NCBI RefSeq assembly: GCF_002157895.1
Contig: NZ_CP021377.1
Span: 1,178,001-1,242,000 of the forward strand
DNA length: 64,000 nt
Origin: Oceanisphaera profunda
GTDB taxonomy: Bacteria; Pseudomonadota; Gammaproteobacteria; Enterobacterales; Aeromonadaceae
Direction of reading: 5' to 3'
Part shown: one piece after another, positions 1 to 9,758 of the stretch
Position numbering within the stretch: position 1 is the stretch's first letter
Layout: every line of letters starts with the position of its first letter
The notes under the pieces: model-generated
Seen by the model: only the letters and a program-made list of their open reading frames with translations
What the model was told of the DNA's origin: nothing
Database searches by the model: none
Made by a program: the position numbers and the translations under genes

Positions 1-1
1 C

Positions 2-640
2 CTTGATATGAGCAACACCGAAAGCTTTGTGCTGGCGACGCTGATTTCTTTGGCTTCAGCCCTGTTGTGTGGCGTTTACATCAAACGTAAACAATACGAC
101 AGTGAAGACGACAAAGACATGCAGTACACCAACGTAGAAAAGGTGTTTGGCATCTTAATGGTGGTTACCGCTTGTGCCATGGCTTTTGCGCACGGTTCAA
201 ACGACGTAGCCAATGCTATTGGTCCGTTATCGGCGGTAGTGAGCATAGTACAAAGCTCTGGCGAAATTGCCGCGAAATCCAGTATTGCTTGGTGGATTTT
301 ACCACTGGGCGGCGTGGGTATCGTCATCGGCCTGGCCTCTTTAGGCCACAAGGTAATGGCCACCGTAGGGACGGGTATTACACACCTGACGCCTAGCCGA
401 GGTTTTGCCGCTCAGTTAGCCACGGCTGCGACAGTGGTGATCGCATCCGGTACTGGCTTGCCAATTTCTACTACCCAGACCCTAGTGGGCGCGGTAATGG
501 GCGTAGGCTTAGCACGCGGTATTGCGGCACTAAACCTGAACGTACTGCGTAACATAGTGGTTTCTTGGGTAATTACTTTGCCCGCAGGCGCTATTTTAGC
601 CATTATTTTCTTCTATATTATTCAATGGTCTTTTAGCTAA
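2..640 (+). CDS. pitA: Inorganic phosphate permease, PitA/PHO-4 family (3' part)
   Basis: About 210 residues of the C-terminal half of a low-affinity phosphate:proton symporter of the inner membrane. The reading frame is open to the window edge, so the first ATG at 8 is probably internal and the 5' half lies outside the window. The C-terminal PHO-4 signature is clear (HGSNDVANAIGPLSAV, about 60 residues in), followed by hydrophobic segments and a second conserved loop (ISTTQTLVGAVMGVGLARG). A strong terminator follows the stop. Family assignment is firm; the specific pitA name is likely. Similar permeases sometimes use a DUF47 partner, which would lie upstream. Confidence 0.9.
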   Translation, partial: LDMSNTESFVLATLISLASALLCGVYIKRKQYDSEDDKDMQYTNVEKVFGILMVVTACAMAFAHGSNDVANAIGPLSAVVSIVQSSGEIAAKSSIAWWILPLGGVGIVIGLASLGHKVMATVGTGITHLTPSRGFAAQLATAATVVIASGTGLPISTTQTLVGAVMGVGLARGIAALNLNVLRNIVVSWVITLPAGAILAIIFFYIIQWSFS

Positions 641-672
641 GTCATCGAAAACTGACGTTTAAGTACCGTTTT

Positions 673-700
673 AAGGGGGCATATTTGCCCCCTTCTTCTT
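673..700 (+). terminator. Factor-independent terminator after pitA
   Basis: A 9-bp perfect stem (AAGGGGGCA/TGCCCCCTT, 673-681 with 686-694) and a 4-nt loop, followed by a pyrimidine tract CTTCTT. It lies 33 bases after the pitA stop. Confidence 0.8.
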
Positions 701-758
701 GTCCTACCCCCTCCCAGCTATTACCATGACCTTATCGAAAAGAGTAAAGGAACATCAG

Positions 759-1376
759 GTGAAATCGAAACTTCTTGTGGCACTGCTGTGCAGCTTGTCT
801 TGGCTGAGCATGGCTAACGCCGCCGATCGCTATATATCCGATGACGTGTACGCCTATCTGCACGCGGGCCCCAGCAATAAATTTCGCATTCTCGGCTCCA
901 TTAAGGCCGGTGAAACTGTCACTGAGCTGGCGCGCGATGCACAAACCAAATATGTGCATATTCGCGACGCTGATGGCCGTACCGGTTGGGTAGAAGGTAC
1001 CTTTGTACAAAGCGAAGAGAGCTTTCGCTCCAAGCTGCCCAAGATTGAAAGCGAACTGACAAACACCAAAGCACAGCTGAGCTCAGTGGATGAGCGTCAT
1101 GAACAAGATGTGCTCGAAAAAACTAATCGCTTACAACTGCAAGACCAAGAGCTCACCGAGGTGCAAGCCGAGCTAAGAGCCTTGCGCCAGCAGCACGACA
1201 CCTTGAACAGCGAAAACCAACGCCTAACTAGCCTGATGGACAACAAGCAGCATCAAATGCGCTTAGATTGGTTGCTCTACGGCGGCATGGTCGCCGGCAT
1301 AGGTGCACTGTTTGGCTTCTTATTACCTTTGATCCCACGTCGTAAAAGCCGCCACCAAAGCCGCTGGATGAATTAA
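759..1376 (+). CDS. ygiM: YgiM-like SH3-domain membrane protein (TIGR04211 type)
   Basis: A 205-residue protein if it starts at the GTG at 759, which is preceded by AAAGGAA and opens directly into a signal peptide (cleavage near ANA-ADRY). Upstream in-frame starts at 699 (TTG) and 726 (ATG) would add a charged stretch before the signal and lack a good ribosome-binding site. Layout: signal 1-21, bacterial SH3 domain about 22-90 (ending ..GRTGWVEGTFV), a long coiled coil about 90-165 rich in Glu/Gln/Leu, and one membrane helix about 169-191 with a basic C-terminal tail. This matches E. coli YgiM. In E. coli the gene sits next to cca; here a roughly 15-kb block separates them. The function is not established; an envelope-anchored role is inferred. 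Confidence 0.85.
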   Translation: MKSKLLVALLCSLSWLSMANAADRYISDDVYAYLHAGPSNKFRILGSIKAGETVTELARDAQTKYVHIRDADGRTGWVEGTFVQSEESFRSKLPKIESELTNTKAQLSSVDERHEQDVLEKTNRLQLQDQELTEVQAELRALRQQHDTLNSENQRLTSLMDNKQHQMRLDWLLYGGMVAGIGALFGFLLPLIPRRKSRHQSRWMN

Positions 1377-1383
1377 TGTTCTT

Positions 1384-1470
1384 GTGAGGCGTGAGGCGTG
1401 AGGCGTGAGGCGTGAGGCGTGAGGCGTGAGGCGTGAGGCGTGAGGCGTGAGGCGTGAGGCGTGAGGCGTG
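1384..1470 (+). repeat. Tandem heptamer array, 12 copies of GTGAGGC
   Basis: Twelve uninterrupted copies of GTGAGGC (1384-1467) plus a partial copy. The array starts 7 bases after the ygiM stop and lies before its terminator, so it would be transcribed as part of the 3' UTR. No variation between copies is visible, suggesting recent slippage expansion. The 7-base period means copy-number changes would shift the frame if it were coding; it is not in a gene. Confidence 0.95.
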
Positions 1471-1502
1471 AAATTACCCAAGAACACTTAGCTAACGCAA
1501 AC

Positions 1503-1532
1503 AAAAACACCGTCTGATGACGGTGTTTTTTT
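1503..1532 (+). terminator. Factor-independent terminator after ygiM and the heptamer array
   Basis: Stem ACACCGTC/GACGGTGT (1507-1514 with 1519-1526), loop TGAT, preceded by an A-run and followed by seven T. Classic strong terminator. Confidence 0.9.
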
Positions 1533-1604
1533 ATATCTGTTTGTAGATACTCTGTTGGACATCAAGGTTTCGCGCTAGCTCTGTTGTGATGCGCCCTTAT
1601 CACG

Positions 1605-1692
1605 TTCATTGCGAGCGTAGCGCGGCAATCCATGCTACCACGGCGCTGTGCATAACCATGGATTGCCACGTCGTGGCACTCCTCGCAATGAA
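1605..1692. repeat. REP/MITE-like long palindrome
   Basis: An 88-bp imperfect palindrome. The outer 11 bases are a perfect inverted repeat (TTCATTGCGAG / CTCGCAATGAA) and the inner arms share GGCAATCCATG / CATGGATTGCC, with a short loop between. Elements with this wording (TCATTGCGAG...GGCAATCCATG) are common interspersed palindromes in proteobacteria. An open frame runs through it but is explained by the palindrome. No target duplication could be recognised. Confidence 0.75.
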
Positions 1693-1796
1693 CCAAGGTT
1701 ATAGTTTGGCTCTGGCCTTTTGCAGGTCCAATTCATTGGACCAAAACCAAGGCACGGCAGAACAGAGCGGGCCTATCTTTGGTTTGGCGCTGTGCT

Positions 1797-2747
1797 TTAA
1801 ACCTTCACTGCAAAGTGTCGATTTGGCTTGCGATACACAACGTCGTCTTGTAGTAACCAGTGAAAAATATCTTCCACTTCTTCCATCGGCTTTTCTAACA
1901 TCCGTGATACCGCGCCTTTAGCACAACGCAGATCGCCGGCGCGCAGCTTGTTAACCAGCTCATGGTAATAGTCGGGGCGTACCGGCACGCCAAGCGCCTC
2001 GTCTGCTATTGCATTGGGCGAAGCTGTTGATGGTCGCTGCTTGAGGTTGCGCCTAAAGCGCAGCTCATCCCCTAATAAGGCAATAAAAAAGGCCGCAAAA
2101 AAGTCCAGTAACATGGACAGCACCGCCACTATGCCAAATTGCACCCTTGATAACGGCCAGCCTAAACCCTCGGCTAAGCTCGACATCAAGCCCATCAATG
2201 AGCTTTGGCTGGTCACCGCCACTTGGTCTCGCTCGCGGCGCAACTCATCTTGGCGTTGGCGCAAATCAGCATTGCGCGCCAGCATATCGGTCATGCCATT
2301 GGCGATGCGCTTCATATCGATATAGGCTTGTGCGGCCTGCTCATTAATGTCTATTTCGCGCTCTAGACCGGCAATTTTATCGTTATAGCTTTGCACTTCT
2401 CCGACTTTAGCCGCATCACCTTCTAGCAAGGTATTGGTCGCGGCATTAATGCCACCCACACTGCCCGCGATAGAAAGCCCTGCCAGCACCGCGTAAAAGC
2501 ACAACGCTTTAGCGGCACCCATAGAGTCATGGCGACTGATACGCTCGCCCATTTCATACCAGATATAAAACTTACCGATCTCAAACACCAACGCTAATCC
2601 GCCAAACATCAGCTTCATTAGCAGGCCTTGCTCGAGAGACAAAAACAACAACAGAGAAAAGACCATGGAGGCGGCAATGGAAGCACCAGTGATCAAATAA
2701 ACCACGGTCAGGGCAAAGTGCCCTTTAGGAAGACGTTGATAATGCAC
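1797..2747 (-). CDS. Four-helix membrane protein with central coiled coil, function unknown
   Basis: Not recognised. With the GTG start at 2747 it has 316 residues. A longer frame reaches 2822, but a good promoter -10 lies at 2784-2789, so the longer start would precede the transcript. Visible layout: membrane helices about 11-37, 42-63 and 80-101; a charged helical, probably coiled-coil stretch about 117-178 (repeated RQRQDELRRERD-like sequence); a fourth helix about 203-226 (FGIVAVLSMLLDFFAAFFIALLG); then a soluble C-terminal domain of about 90 residues ending in basic and aromatic residues. The C-terminal part (AVSRMLEKPMEEVEDIFHWLLQ) looks like a small helical fold. The gene stands alone between repeats and putA. 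Coding is likely because of consistent membrane topology and the promoter; no function is proposed. Confidence 0.7.
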   Translation of the reverse strand: MHYQRLPKGHFALTVVYLITGASIAASMVFSLLLFLSLEQGLLMKLMFGGLALVFEIGKFYIWYEMGERISRHDSMGAAKALCFYAVLAGLSIAGSVGGINAATNTLLEGDAAKVGEVQSYNDKIAGLEREIDINEQAAQAYIDMKRIANGMTDMLARNADLRQRQDELRRERDQVAVTSQSSLMGLMSSLAEGLGWPLSRVQFGIVAVLSMLLDFFAAFFIALLGDELRFRRNLKQRPSTASPNAIADEALGVPVRPDYYHELVNKLRAGDLRCAKGAVSRMLEKPMEEVEDIFHWLLQDDVVYRKPNRHFAVKV

Positions 2748-2783
2748 AGGCAGTGTTCGCTTACTACAAATAAAAGAGCGCAC

Positions 2784-2812
2784 ATTATAGGAGGAGTCCG
2801 TCACGCAAACAA
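2784..2812 (-). promoter_or_regulatory. Sigma70-type promoter for the 1797-2747 membrane protein
   Basis: On the minus strand: -35 TTGTTT (2807-2812), 17-bp spacer, perfect -10 TATAAT (2784-2789). A start about 7 bases downstream leaves a leader of roughly 30 bases before the GTG at 2747. Confidence 0.65.
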
Positions 2813-2923
2813 TGCACCCCAAGCGCGCTTTACGGGCTTATTGGACTCACAGCCAACCAAACCAACCATAACCGTACCCACTAGGAACCCTTCTGTATTG
2901 CTAGCCTTCGGGTTCGGCTAAAC

Positions 2924-3041
2924 GCGCAAGGTCAACAGCCCCTAAAACACCATCGAGATCGCAAATCTTGGCAAACTCCCTTAGCGCGACTGTTATTGGC
3001 TTTTAAATCGTATAGGTTATTAGGTTCTGTTGACCTTGCGC
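2924..3041. repeat. 15-bp perfect inverted repeat upstream of putA
   Basis: GCGCAAGGTCAACAG at 2924-2938 and its exact complement at 3027-3041, 88 bases apart, with similarity continuing a few bases further in. It lies in the 409-base gap between the divergent 1797-2747 gene and putA. It could be a paired regulator site or a relic of a small mobile element. The rest of the gap shows nothing clear apart from the promoter at 2784-2812. Confidence 0.6.
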
Positions 3042-3156
3042 AGTGCCCCATTATTGGCGCTAAAACCTTATCGCAGCTAAATGCGCTTAACCGCACCAGC
3101 AGGGCTTTATAAACCATCTTCAGAGGTCAACAAACTCAAATGTGAGGAGTGCCGTT

Positions 3157-6100
3157 ATGTTTACCGTCGCCGCCGCTTTTACTGATGATGCCCCCCGTGA
3201 TCGATTAAGTCTGCGCCAAGTCATTACCGAGCAGTATATGGTGGACGAAAATGACTATGTGGCCGAGCTCATCGAGCAGGTTTCAGCTGATGAAGGTGAG
3301 CGCGTGCAGCTGGCCGAACAGGCACACCGACTGGTTAGCCAAGTACGCCAAGCCAGTGGTGAAGTGAGCGGCGGTATTGAGGCATTCTTGCAGCAATATA
3401 GCTTGGATACCCAAGAGGGGATTATTTTGATGTGCTTGGCGGAAGCCTTGCTACGCATTCCCGATAAACACACCATAGACGCCTTAATTAAAGACAAACT
3501 CTCAGGCGCCAACTGGGCACCGTATTTTCGACAAAGCGACTCCGCTTTAGTCAACGCCTCCACTTGGGGGTTAATGCTCACCGGTAAAGTTATCCGCCCC
3601 GACAGCAAGCTCGATGGTCATCCGGCGCGTTTATTAGACCGTGTACTGAATCGTCTAGGTGAGCCTTTAGTGCGTTCAGCCATGATGACCGCCATGAAAA
3701 TCATGGGGAAGCAGTTTGTACTCGGTCGAGATATTAAAGAAGCGTTGAAGGCCAGCCGCAAGGCGCGCGACCAAGGCTATGCACATTCCTACGACATGCT
3801 GGGTGAAGCGGCCATGACCGCTTTGGATGCCCAACACTATTATCAGGCTTACGCCGATGCCATTGCCGCTTTAGGTGAGACCAAGCTCAATAATGACGCC
3901 GTGCCGCGCCCATCTATTTCCATCAAATTGTCGGCCTTACACCCGCGTTACGAAGAAGCCAATCGGCAGCGGGTGCTTAGCGAGCTATTTGCCACTGTGC
4001 TGAAGTTACTGGAGCAGGCTCGTGCTTTAGACGTATACGTGACCATAGACGCCGAAGAAATGGACCGCCTTGAGCTGTCACTGGACTTATTTGAGCAACT
4101 TTATCGCCACCCCACCAACCAAGGCTGGGGGGGCTTAGGCTTAGTGGTACAAGCCTATTCCAAACGCGCTTTACCGGTACTGATGTGGCTATCGGCCTTA
4201 GCCCGTGAGCAAGGGGATATGATACCGCTGCGCTTAGTAAAAGGGGCCTATTGGGACAGTGAGATCAAGCTAAGCCAACAAGGGGGACTCACGGGTTATC
4301 CGGTATTTACTCGTAAAGCCGCCACCGATATTTCTTATTTAGTGTGCGCCCGCTACTTGCTGAGTGACGCCTGTCAAGGCGCACTGTACCCGCAGTTTGC
4401 TACCCATAACGCCCATACAGTGGTGGCGATTCAAGCCATGCATGATGCTAGTGCTGACACCGTCTTACCTGCTTTCGAGTTTCAACGCCTGCATGGCATG
4501 GGCGAAGAGCTGTATGACGTCGTACTCACGGAGCATCCTGAGCTAAATTGTCGTATTTACGCCCCCGTCGGCGCCCATAAAGATCTCTTGCCCTATTTGG
4601 TACGCCGCTTATTAGAAAACGGCGCCAACTCTTCGTTTGTACATAAGTTGCTGGATCCTAAAACACCCATCGACTCCCTAATCCAACATCCGCTCACCCG
4701 CTTGAAAGAGTGCGAAAGCTTAGCCAATGAGAAAATCCCGCTGCCCTTGGCCATTTTTGCTGACCGCGTGAATTCCCAAGGTATCAATCTCAATATTGCC
4801 AGCCAGCGCCAGCCCTTGTTTGATGCACTGGAACAGCTAGCAGACAAAGAGTGGCAAGCAGCGCCGTTACTGGCCGCCTGCCCGTTAGCAGACCACAAAG
4901 CACTTACACCTAAATCAGCACCTAAATCAGCACCGGCAGTAGTGCCAGCCCCCACTTTACAGGCCGTGCTCAGCCCGCAGGATACTCAGCAAGTGGTGGG
5001 TCAGGTGCAGATGGCAAGCGAGGCGCAGGCAGAGCTTGCCATTACCTGCGCGCGGGCGGCCTTTACGGATTGGCGCGATACGCCAGTGGAACAGCGCGCA
5101 CAAATGATCGAGCGTTTGGCAGATTTGTTAGAAGATCACAGGGCAGAGCTTATTTCACTGTGCACCCGTGAAGCGGGCAAACTATTACAAGATGGCATAG
5201 ACGAAGTACGAGAAGCAGTAGACTTTTGCCGCTACTACGCCAATCAGGCGCGCCGTTTAATGACCACCACCTTACTGCCCGGTTATACGGGTGAGCGCAA
5301 TACTTTACAGACTCAAGGCCGTGGCGTGTTTGTCTGTATTAGCCCGTGGAACTTTCCGCTGGCCATCTTTTTAGGCCAAATCAGCGCCGCCTTAGTCACC
5401 GGCAATACGGTGATCGCCAAACCCGCCGAGCAAAGCTGCTTAATTGCTCACTTGGCCACTCAGCTTGCCCATCAGGCGGGTATTCCACCGGCCGTGTTAC
5501 AACTATTACCGGGCAGTGGCGCCACTGTAGGCCAAGCGTTGACCTCAGACCCGCGGATTGCCGGTGTTTGCTTTACCGGCTCCACCACCACCGCTCACCA
5601 TATCAATCTTACTTTGGCCCAGCGCACCTTAGCCGAGCACTCATTAGCCGCACAAAATGCTGCCATTATTCCTTTGATTGCCGAAACCGGCGGCCAAAAT
5701 GCCATGATTGTGGACTCCACCGCTCTGCCCGAGCAAGTGGTGCGCGACGTGGTACGCGCCGCCTTTCAAAGTGCCGGCCAGCGTTGCTCGGCGTTGCGGG
5801 TATTGTATTTACAAACCGATATCGCCGAGCGCGTATTAGCGCTATTAAGTGGCGCCATGGCGGAGCTCAGCATCGGCGACCCAGCTTTGTGGTCTACGGA
5901 TGTGGGACCGGTCATCGACGCCCAAGCGCAAGCTAAGCTCACCGAGCACCTGAATCAGATGCAGGCGGCCGGCAACACAGTGCTTGCCCAAACCAGCCTG
6001 CCCGACCATGCCCAGTCAGGCCATTACATCCCACCCACGGCGCTGACCATTAATAGCATTAAGGAGCTCAATGAAGAGCACTTTGGCCCCATCTTGCACG

Positions 6101-6435
6101 TGGTGCGCTTTAAGGCCGCGGAGCTTGAACAGGTGATAGACGACATTAATGCCAGCGGTTTTGGCCTAACGCTCGGTATTCACAGCCGTAACGAGTCGTT
6201 TGCCGAGCATATCGCGCAGCGCGCCAATGTGGGCAATATCTACATTAATCGCGATCAAATCGGCGCCATGGTCGGCGTGCAACCTTTTGGTGGGCAAGGC
6301 TTGTCTGGCACCGGCCCTAAAGCCGGCGGCCCTCATTATCTGGCCCGCTTTATTACCGAGAAAACCATCACCAATAACACCACCGCCATTGGCGGCAATG
6401 CCAGCTTGCTCTCGCTCGGCCAAGGGGACGCGTAG
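3157..6435 (+). CDS. putA: Bifunctional proline dehydrogenase / L-glutamate gamma-semialdehyde dehydrogenase
   Basis: A 1092-residue PutA that oxidises proline to glutamate in two steps (FAD proline dehydrogenase, then NAD-dependent P5C dehydrogenase). The ATG at 3157 has GAGGAG just upstream; a GTG at 3142 would overlap that site. The proline dehydrogenase barrel lies about 130-490, with the flavin/substrate motif RLVKGAYWD near 357-365. The aldehyde dehydrogenase part lies about 560-1060, with catalytic Glu843 (AETGGQN) and Cys877 (AGQRCSALR) and the C-terminal PFGGQGLSGTGPKAGG motif. It is shorter than E. coli PutA (1320) because it lacks the N-terminal ribbon-helix-helix DNA-binding domain and the extra C-terminal domain, so it probably does not repress its own gene. 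No putP is adjacent. Confidence 0.96.
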   Translation: MFTVAAAFTDDAPRDRLSLRQVITEQYMVDENDYVAELIEQVSADEGERVQLAEQAHRLVSQVRQASGEVSGGIEAFLQQYSLDTQEGIILMCLAEALLRIPDKHTIDALIKDKLSGANWAPYFRQSDSALVNASTWGLMLTGKVIRPDSKLDGHPARLLDRVLNRLGEPLVRSAMMTAMKIMGKQFVLGRDIKEALKASRKARDQGYAHSYDMLGEAAMTALDAQHYYQAYADAIAALGETKLNNDAVPRPSISIKLSALHPRYEEANRQRVLSELFATVLKLLEQARALDVYVTIDAEEMDRLELSLDLFEQLYRHPTNQGWGGLGLVVQAYSKRALPVLMWLSALAREQGDMIPLRLVKGAYWDSEIKLSQQGGLTGYPVFTRKAATDISYLVCARYLLSDACQGALYPQFATHNAHTVVAIQAMHDASADTVLPAFEFQRLHGMGEELYDVVLTEHPELNCRIYAPVGAHKDLLPYLVRRLLENGANSSFVHKLLDPKTPIDSLIQHPLTRLKECESLANEKIPLPLAIFADRVNSQGINLNIASQRQPLFDALEQLADKEWQAAPLLAACPLADHKALTPKSAPKSAPAVVPAPTLQAVLSPQDTQQVVGQVQMASEAQAELAITCARAAFTDWRDTPVEQRAQMIERLADLLEDHRAELISLCTREAGKLLQDGIDEVREAVDFCRYYANQARRLMTTTLLPGYTGERNTLQTQGRGVFVCISPWNFPLAIFLGQISAALVTGNTVIAKPAEQSCLIAHLATQLAHQAGIPPAVLQLLPGSGATVGQALTSDPRIAGVCFTGSTTTAHHINLTLAQRTLAEHSLAAQNAAIIPLIAETGGQNAMIVDSTALPEQVVRDVVRAAFQSAGQRCSALRVLYLQTDIAERVLALLSGAMAELSIGDPALWSTDVGPVIDAQAQAKLTEHLNQMQAAGNTVLAQTSLPDHAQSGHYIPPTALTINSIKELNEEHFGPILHVVRFKAAELEQVIDDINASGFGLTLGIHSRNESFAEHIAQRANVGNIYINRDQIGAMVGVQPFGGQGLSGTGPKAGGPHYLARFITEKTITNNTTAIGGNASLLSLGQGDA

Positions 6436-6686
6436 CGTAATTATCAGCCAAAGCAGCCCTCGCTAGGCGGATATTTCCATGCTGTTATTATGGTTTAGTG
6501 ACTATGGTCTAATAGCGAAGCGTGAGGTACTGAACTAGGCTGACGGTTAGCCTGATGGGATTCATATTACTCACAACGATGAATTAACACGCGATAGAGA
6601 TCAATGCTACGCGCTGACCTGTATCGCATAATAATGAGGGTCAATAGACCCCTATCATTGCAACTCTGTGTCATAAGGAGAGCGTC

Positions 6687-9600
6687 ATGAGCAATATCAG
6701 CCGACGCGATTTTTTTAAGATAACAGGTGCCACCCTAGCAACGTCGAGCATGGCGGTGTTAGGTATGGCGCCCACACCGGCTCTTGCGGCGGCGCGACAA
6801 TATAAGCTATTGCGCGCCACCGAAACTCGCAGCACTTGCCCCTACTGCTCTGTTGCTTGCGGAATTTTGGTGTACAGCATGGGGGACGGCGCCAAGAACG
6901 CTAAACCGAGTGTGATGCACATCGAAGGCGATCACGATCATCCGGTTAACCGCGGCACCTTGTGCCCAAAAGGTGCGGGCCTGGTGGACTTTATTCACAG
7001 CCCTAACCGCCTGACCTTTCCTGAATATCGCGCCCCCGGCTCAGATACTTGGCAGCGTATTTCTTGGGAGCAAGCCTATAGCGGCATCGCAAAATTAATG
7101 AAGGAAGATCGCGATGCGAACTTCGTTCAACAAACCGACGATGGCAAAACCGTTAACCGCTGGCTTACCACCGGTATGCTGGCCGCATCTGCCAGTAGTA
7201 ACGAAGTGGGTTACATCACCCATAAAGTGATACGTCCCTTAGGAATATTGGCATTCGATAACCAAGCACGCGTTTGACACGGTCCTACGGTGGCAGGTCT
7301 TGCCCCAACATTTGGCCGTGGCGCTATGACGAATCATTGGGTCGATATTAAAAATGCCGACGTTATTCTTATTATGGGCGGCAACGCTGCCGAGGCGCAC
7401 CCTTGTGGTTTTAAATGGGTAACCGAAGCTAAGGCACATAATAATGCCAAACTGATCGTGGTCGATCCGCGCTTTAACCGCTCCGCTTCTGTGGCAGATG
7501 TGTATGCGCCGATCCGTACCGGTACCGATATAGTCTTTTTAGGCGGGGTTATCAAGTATCTGCTTGATACCAACCAGATCCAGCACGAGTACGTTAAAAA
7601 CTACACAGATCTATCGTTTTTGGTGCATGAAGACTTCGACTTCGAAGATGGCATTTTCTCCGGCTATAACGAAGACACCAGCCATTACGATAAATCCAGC
7701 TGGGATTACCAACTGGATGAGCAAGGTGAGGTCATTGCCGATCCTAGCTTGCAGCATCCGCGCTCTGTGTATCAGCTGTTAAAGCAACATTATCAGCGTT
7801 ATACGCCAGAAATGGTGGCGCGAGTTTGTGGTACGCCTGTTCCTAAATTTAATCAGATATGTGAACTACTGGCTTCCACTCATACCCCCGATCGCGCGGG
7901 CACTATTCTCTATGCATTGGGTTGGACTCAGCACTCCATTGGTTCGCAGATTATTCGCACCGGCGCCATGATGCAGCTATTGCTAGGTAACATAGGCATA
8001 GCCGGTGGTGGCATGAACGCGCTGCGCGGTCACTCTAATATCCAAGGCTTAACGGATTTAGGGCTAATGACCAACCTGCTGCCAGGCTATATGACGCTGC
8101 CAAATGAAGCCGAGCAAGACTTTGATGGCTACATTGCCAAGCGTACCCAAAAACCGCTGCGCCAAAATCAGCTGAGCTATTGGCAAAACTATAAAAAGTT
8201 CCATGTCAGCCTGGCCAAAGCTTGGTGGGGCGATCATGCACAAGCAGAAAATAACTTCGCTTTCGACCTGCTGCCAAAGTTGGATAAACCCTACGACATG
8301 CTGCAAGTTTATGAGTTAATGAACCAAGGCAAGATGAACGGTTATATCTGTCAGGGTTTTAACCCGCTAGCAGCGGCACCGAACAAAGCCAAGATGATCA
8401 AATCATTATCTCAGCTGAAGTTCATGGTGATCATGGATCCTTTAGTGACCGAAACTTCCGAGTTTTGGCGCAACATGGGCGAGTCCAATGATGTGAACTC
8501 GAAGGATATTCAAACTGAAGTATATCGCTTACCGACCTCTTGCTTTGCCGAAGAAGCCGGCACCCTAGTTAACTCGGGCCGTTGGCTACAATGGCACTGG
8601 AAAGCCGCCGAGCCACCAGGAGAAGCCAAGACCGATATCGAGATCATGGCCACTCTGTATCAGCATATTCGCAAGCTCTACGAAACCGAGGGCGGCACCT
8701 TTGCCGAGCCTATTACTCAGCTGTCTTGGCCCTATGCTAATCCCTACGAGCCCACGGCCGAAGAGTTGGCAAAAGAGCTGAACGGCCGTGCCTTAACTGA
8801 CTTAACAGACGGTGAAGGCAAGGTGATTCGCAAGGCCGGCGAGCAGTTATCAGGCTTTGGCGAAATGCGTGATGACGGCTCCACTTTAGGTGGCTGCTGG
8901 ATTTACTCGGGCTCTTGGACCGAAGAAGGCAATATGATGGCGCGCCGCGACAGCAGCGACCCCACCGGTATTGGTCAGACGCTAAACTGGGCTTGGGCAT
9001 GGCCGGCTAACCGCCGCGTGCTCTATAACCGAGCTTCCTGCGATATCGAAGGCAAACCCTTCGATCCAAGCCGTTCGCTGGTGCACTGGAATGGTAGCAA
9101 ATGGACCGGCGCGGATGTGCCAGACTTTAAAGCCAATGAGCCACCCACCGATGGCATGGGTCCCTTTATCATGAACCCCGAAGGCGTGGCACGCTTTTTT
9201 GCCAAGGGCAACATGGCCGAAGGTCCCTTTCCTACCCATTACGAGCCTTTTGAAACGCCGCTCGGTTATAACCCTTTATTTAAAGACAACGCACGAGCGA
9301 CCAATAACCCAGCCGCGCGCCTGTTTGATGCTGACCGGGCCGAGATGGGTAAAGTGGAGCAATTCCCCTATGTGGGCACCACTTATCGCTTAACCGAGCA
9401 TTTCCACTACTGGAGTAAGAACGTACTGCTGAACGCCGTTATTCAGCCAGAGCAGTTTGTGGAAATTGGCGCCGAGCTGGCAGGTGAGCTGGGCATCAAC
9501 CAAGGGGATGTGGTGAAAGTGTCATCCAACCGTGGCTACATTAAAGCCAAGGCGGTGGTCACCAAGCGCATTCGTGGCATGGACATAGACGGCAAGCGGG

Positions 9601-9749
9601 TACATCACATCGGCATTCCCATTCACTGGGGCTTTGTCGGCGTGACTAAACCTGGCTTTTTGGCCAATACGCTCACGCCCTCGGTCGGGGACGCTAACTC
9701 ACAAACACCTGAGTTTAAGTCCTTTCTCGTCAACGTAGAAAAGGTGTAG
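6687..9749 (+). CDS. fdnG: Formate dehydrogenase-N major subunit, selenocysteine-containing
   Basis: Read through the in-frame TGA at 7275-7277, this is a 1020-residue molybdopterin enzyme (E. coli FdnG is 1015). It oxidises formate in the periplasm and passes electrons to FdnH and FdnI. A twin-arginine signal (SRRDFFK, residues 5-11) ends near ALA-AARQ. Cys51, Cys54, Cys58 and Cys93 bind a [4Fe-4S] cluster. Sec197 sits in the expected ARV-Sec-HGPTVAG context. The start has AAGGAG 8 bases upstream. A standard gene caller would split it into a 196-aa piece and an 819-aa piece. The 250 bases upstream have no operator I could name with confidence; oxygen or nitrate control is expected from the family but not shown here. 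Confidence 0.97.
7275..7313 (+). promoter_or_regulatory. Bacterial SECIS element with UGA(Sec) codon of fdnG
   Basis: The TGA at 7275-7277 is followed by a hairpin whose apex is GGCA-GGTCT-TGCC (7292-7304), with the G and U in the loop that bacterial SelB recognises. The loop sequence and its distance from the codon resemble the E. coli fdnG element. SelB is encoded in the same island. Confidence 0.9.
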
Positions 9750-9758
9750 GAGGAAGTC

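Noticed and set aside
1384-1470. CRISPR array
   Set aside because: Continuous 7-base units with no spacers.
1586-1921. Open frame across the palindrome at 1605-1692
   Set aside because: The translation is the signature of a common interspersed palindrome read as protein, and the 3' end overlaps a real gene on the other strand.
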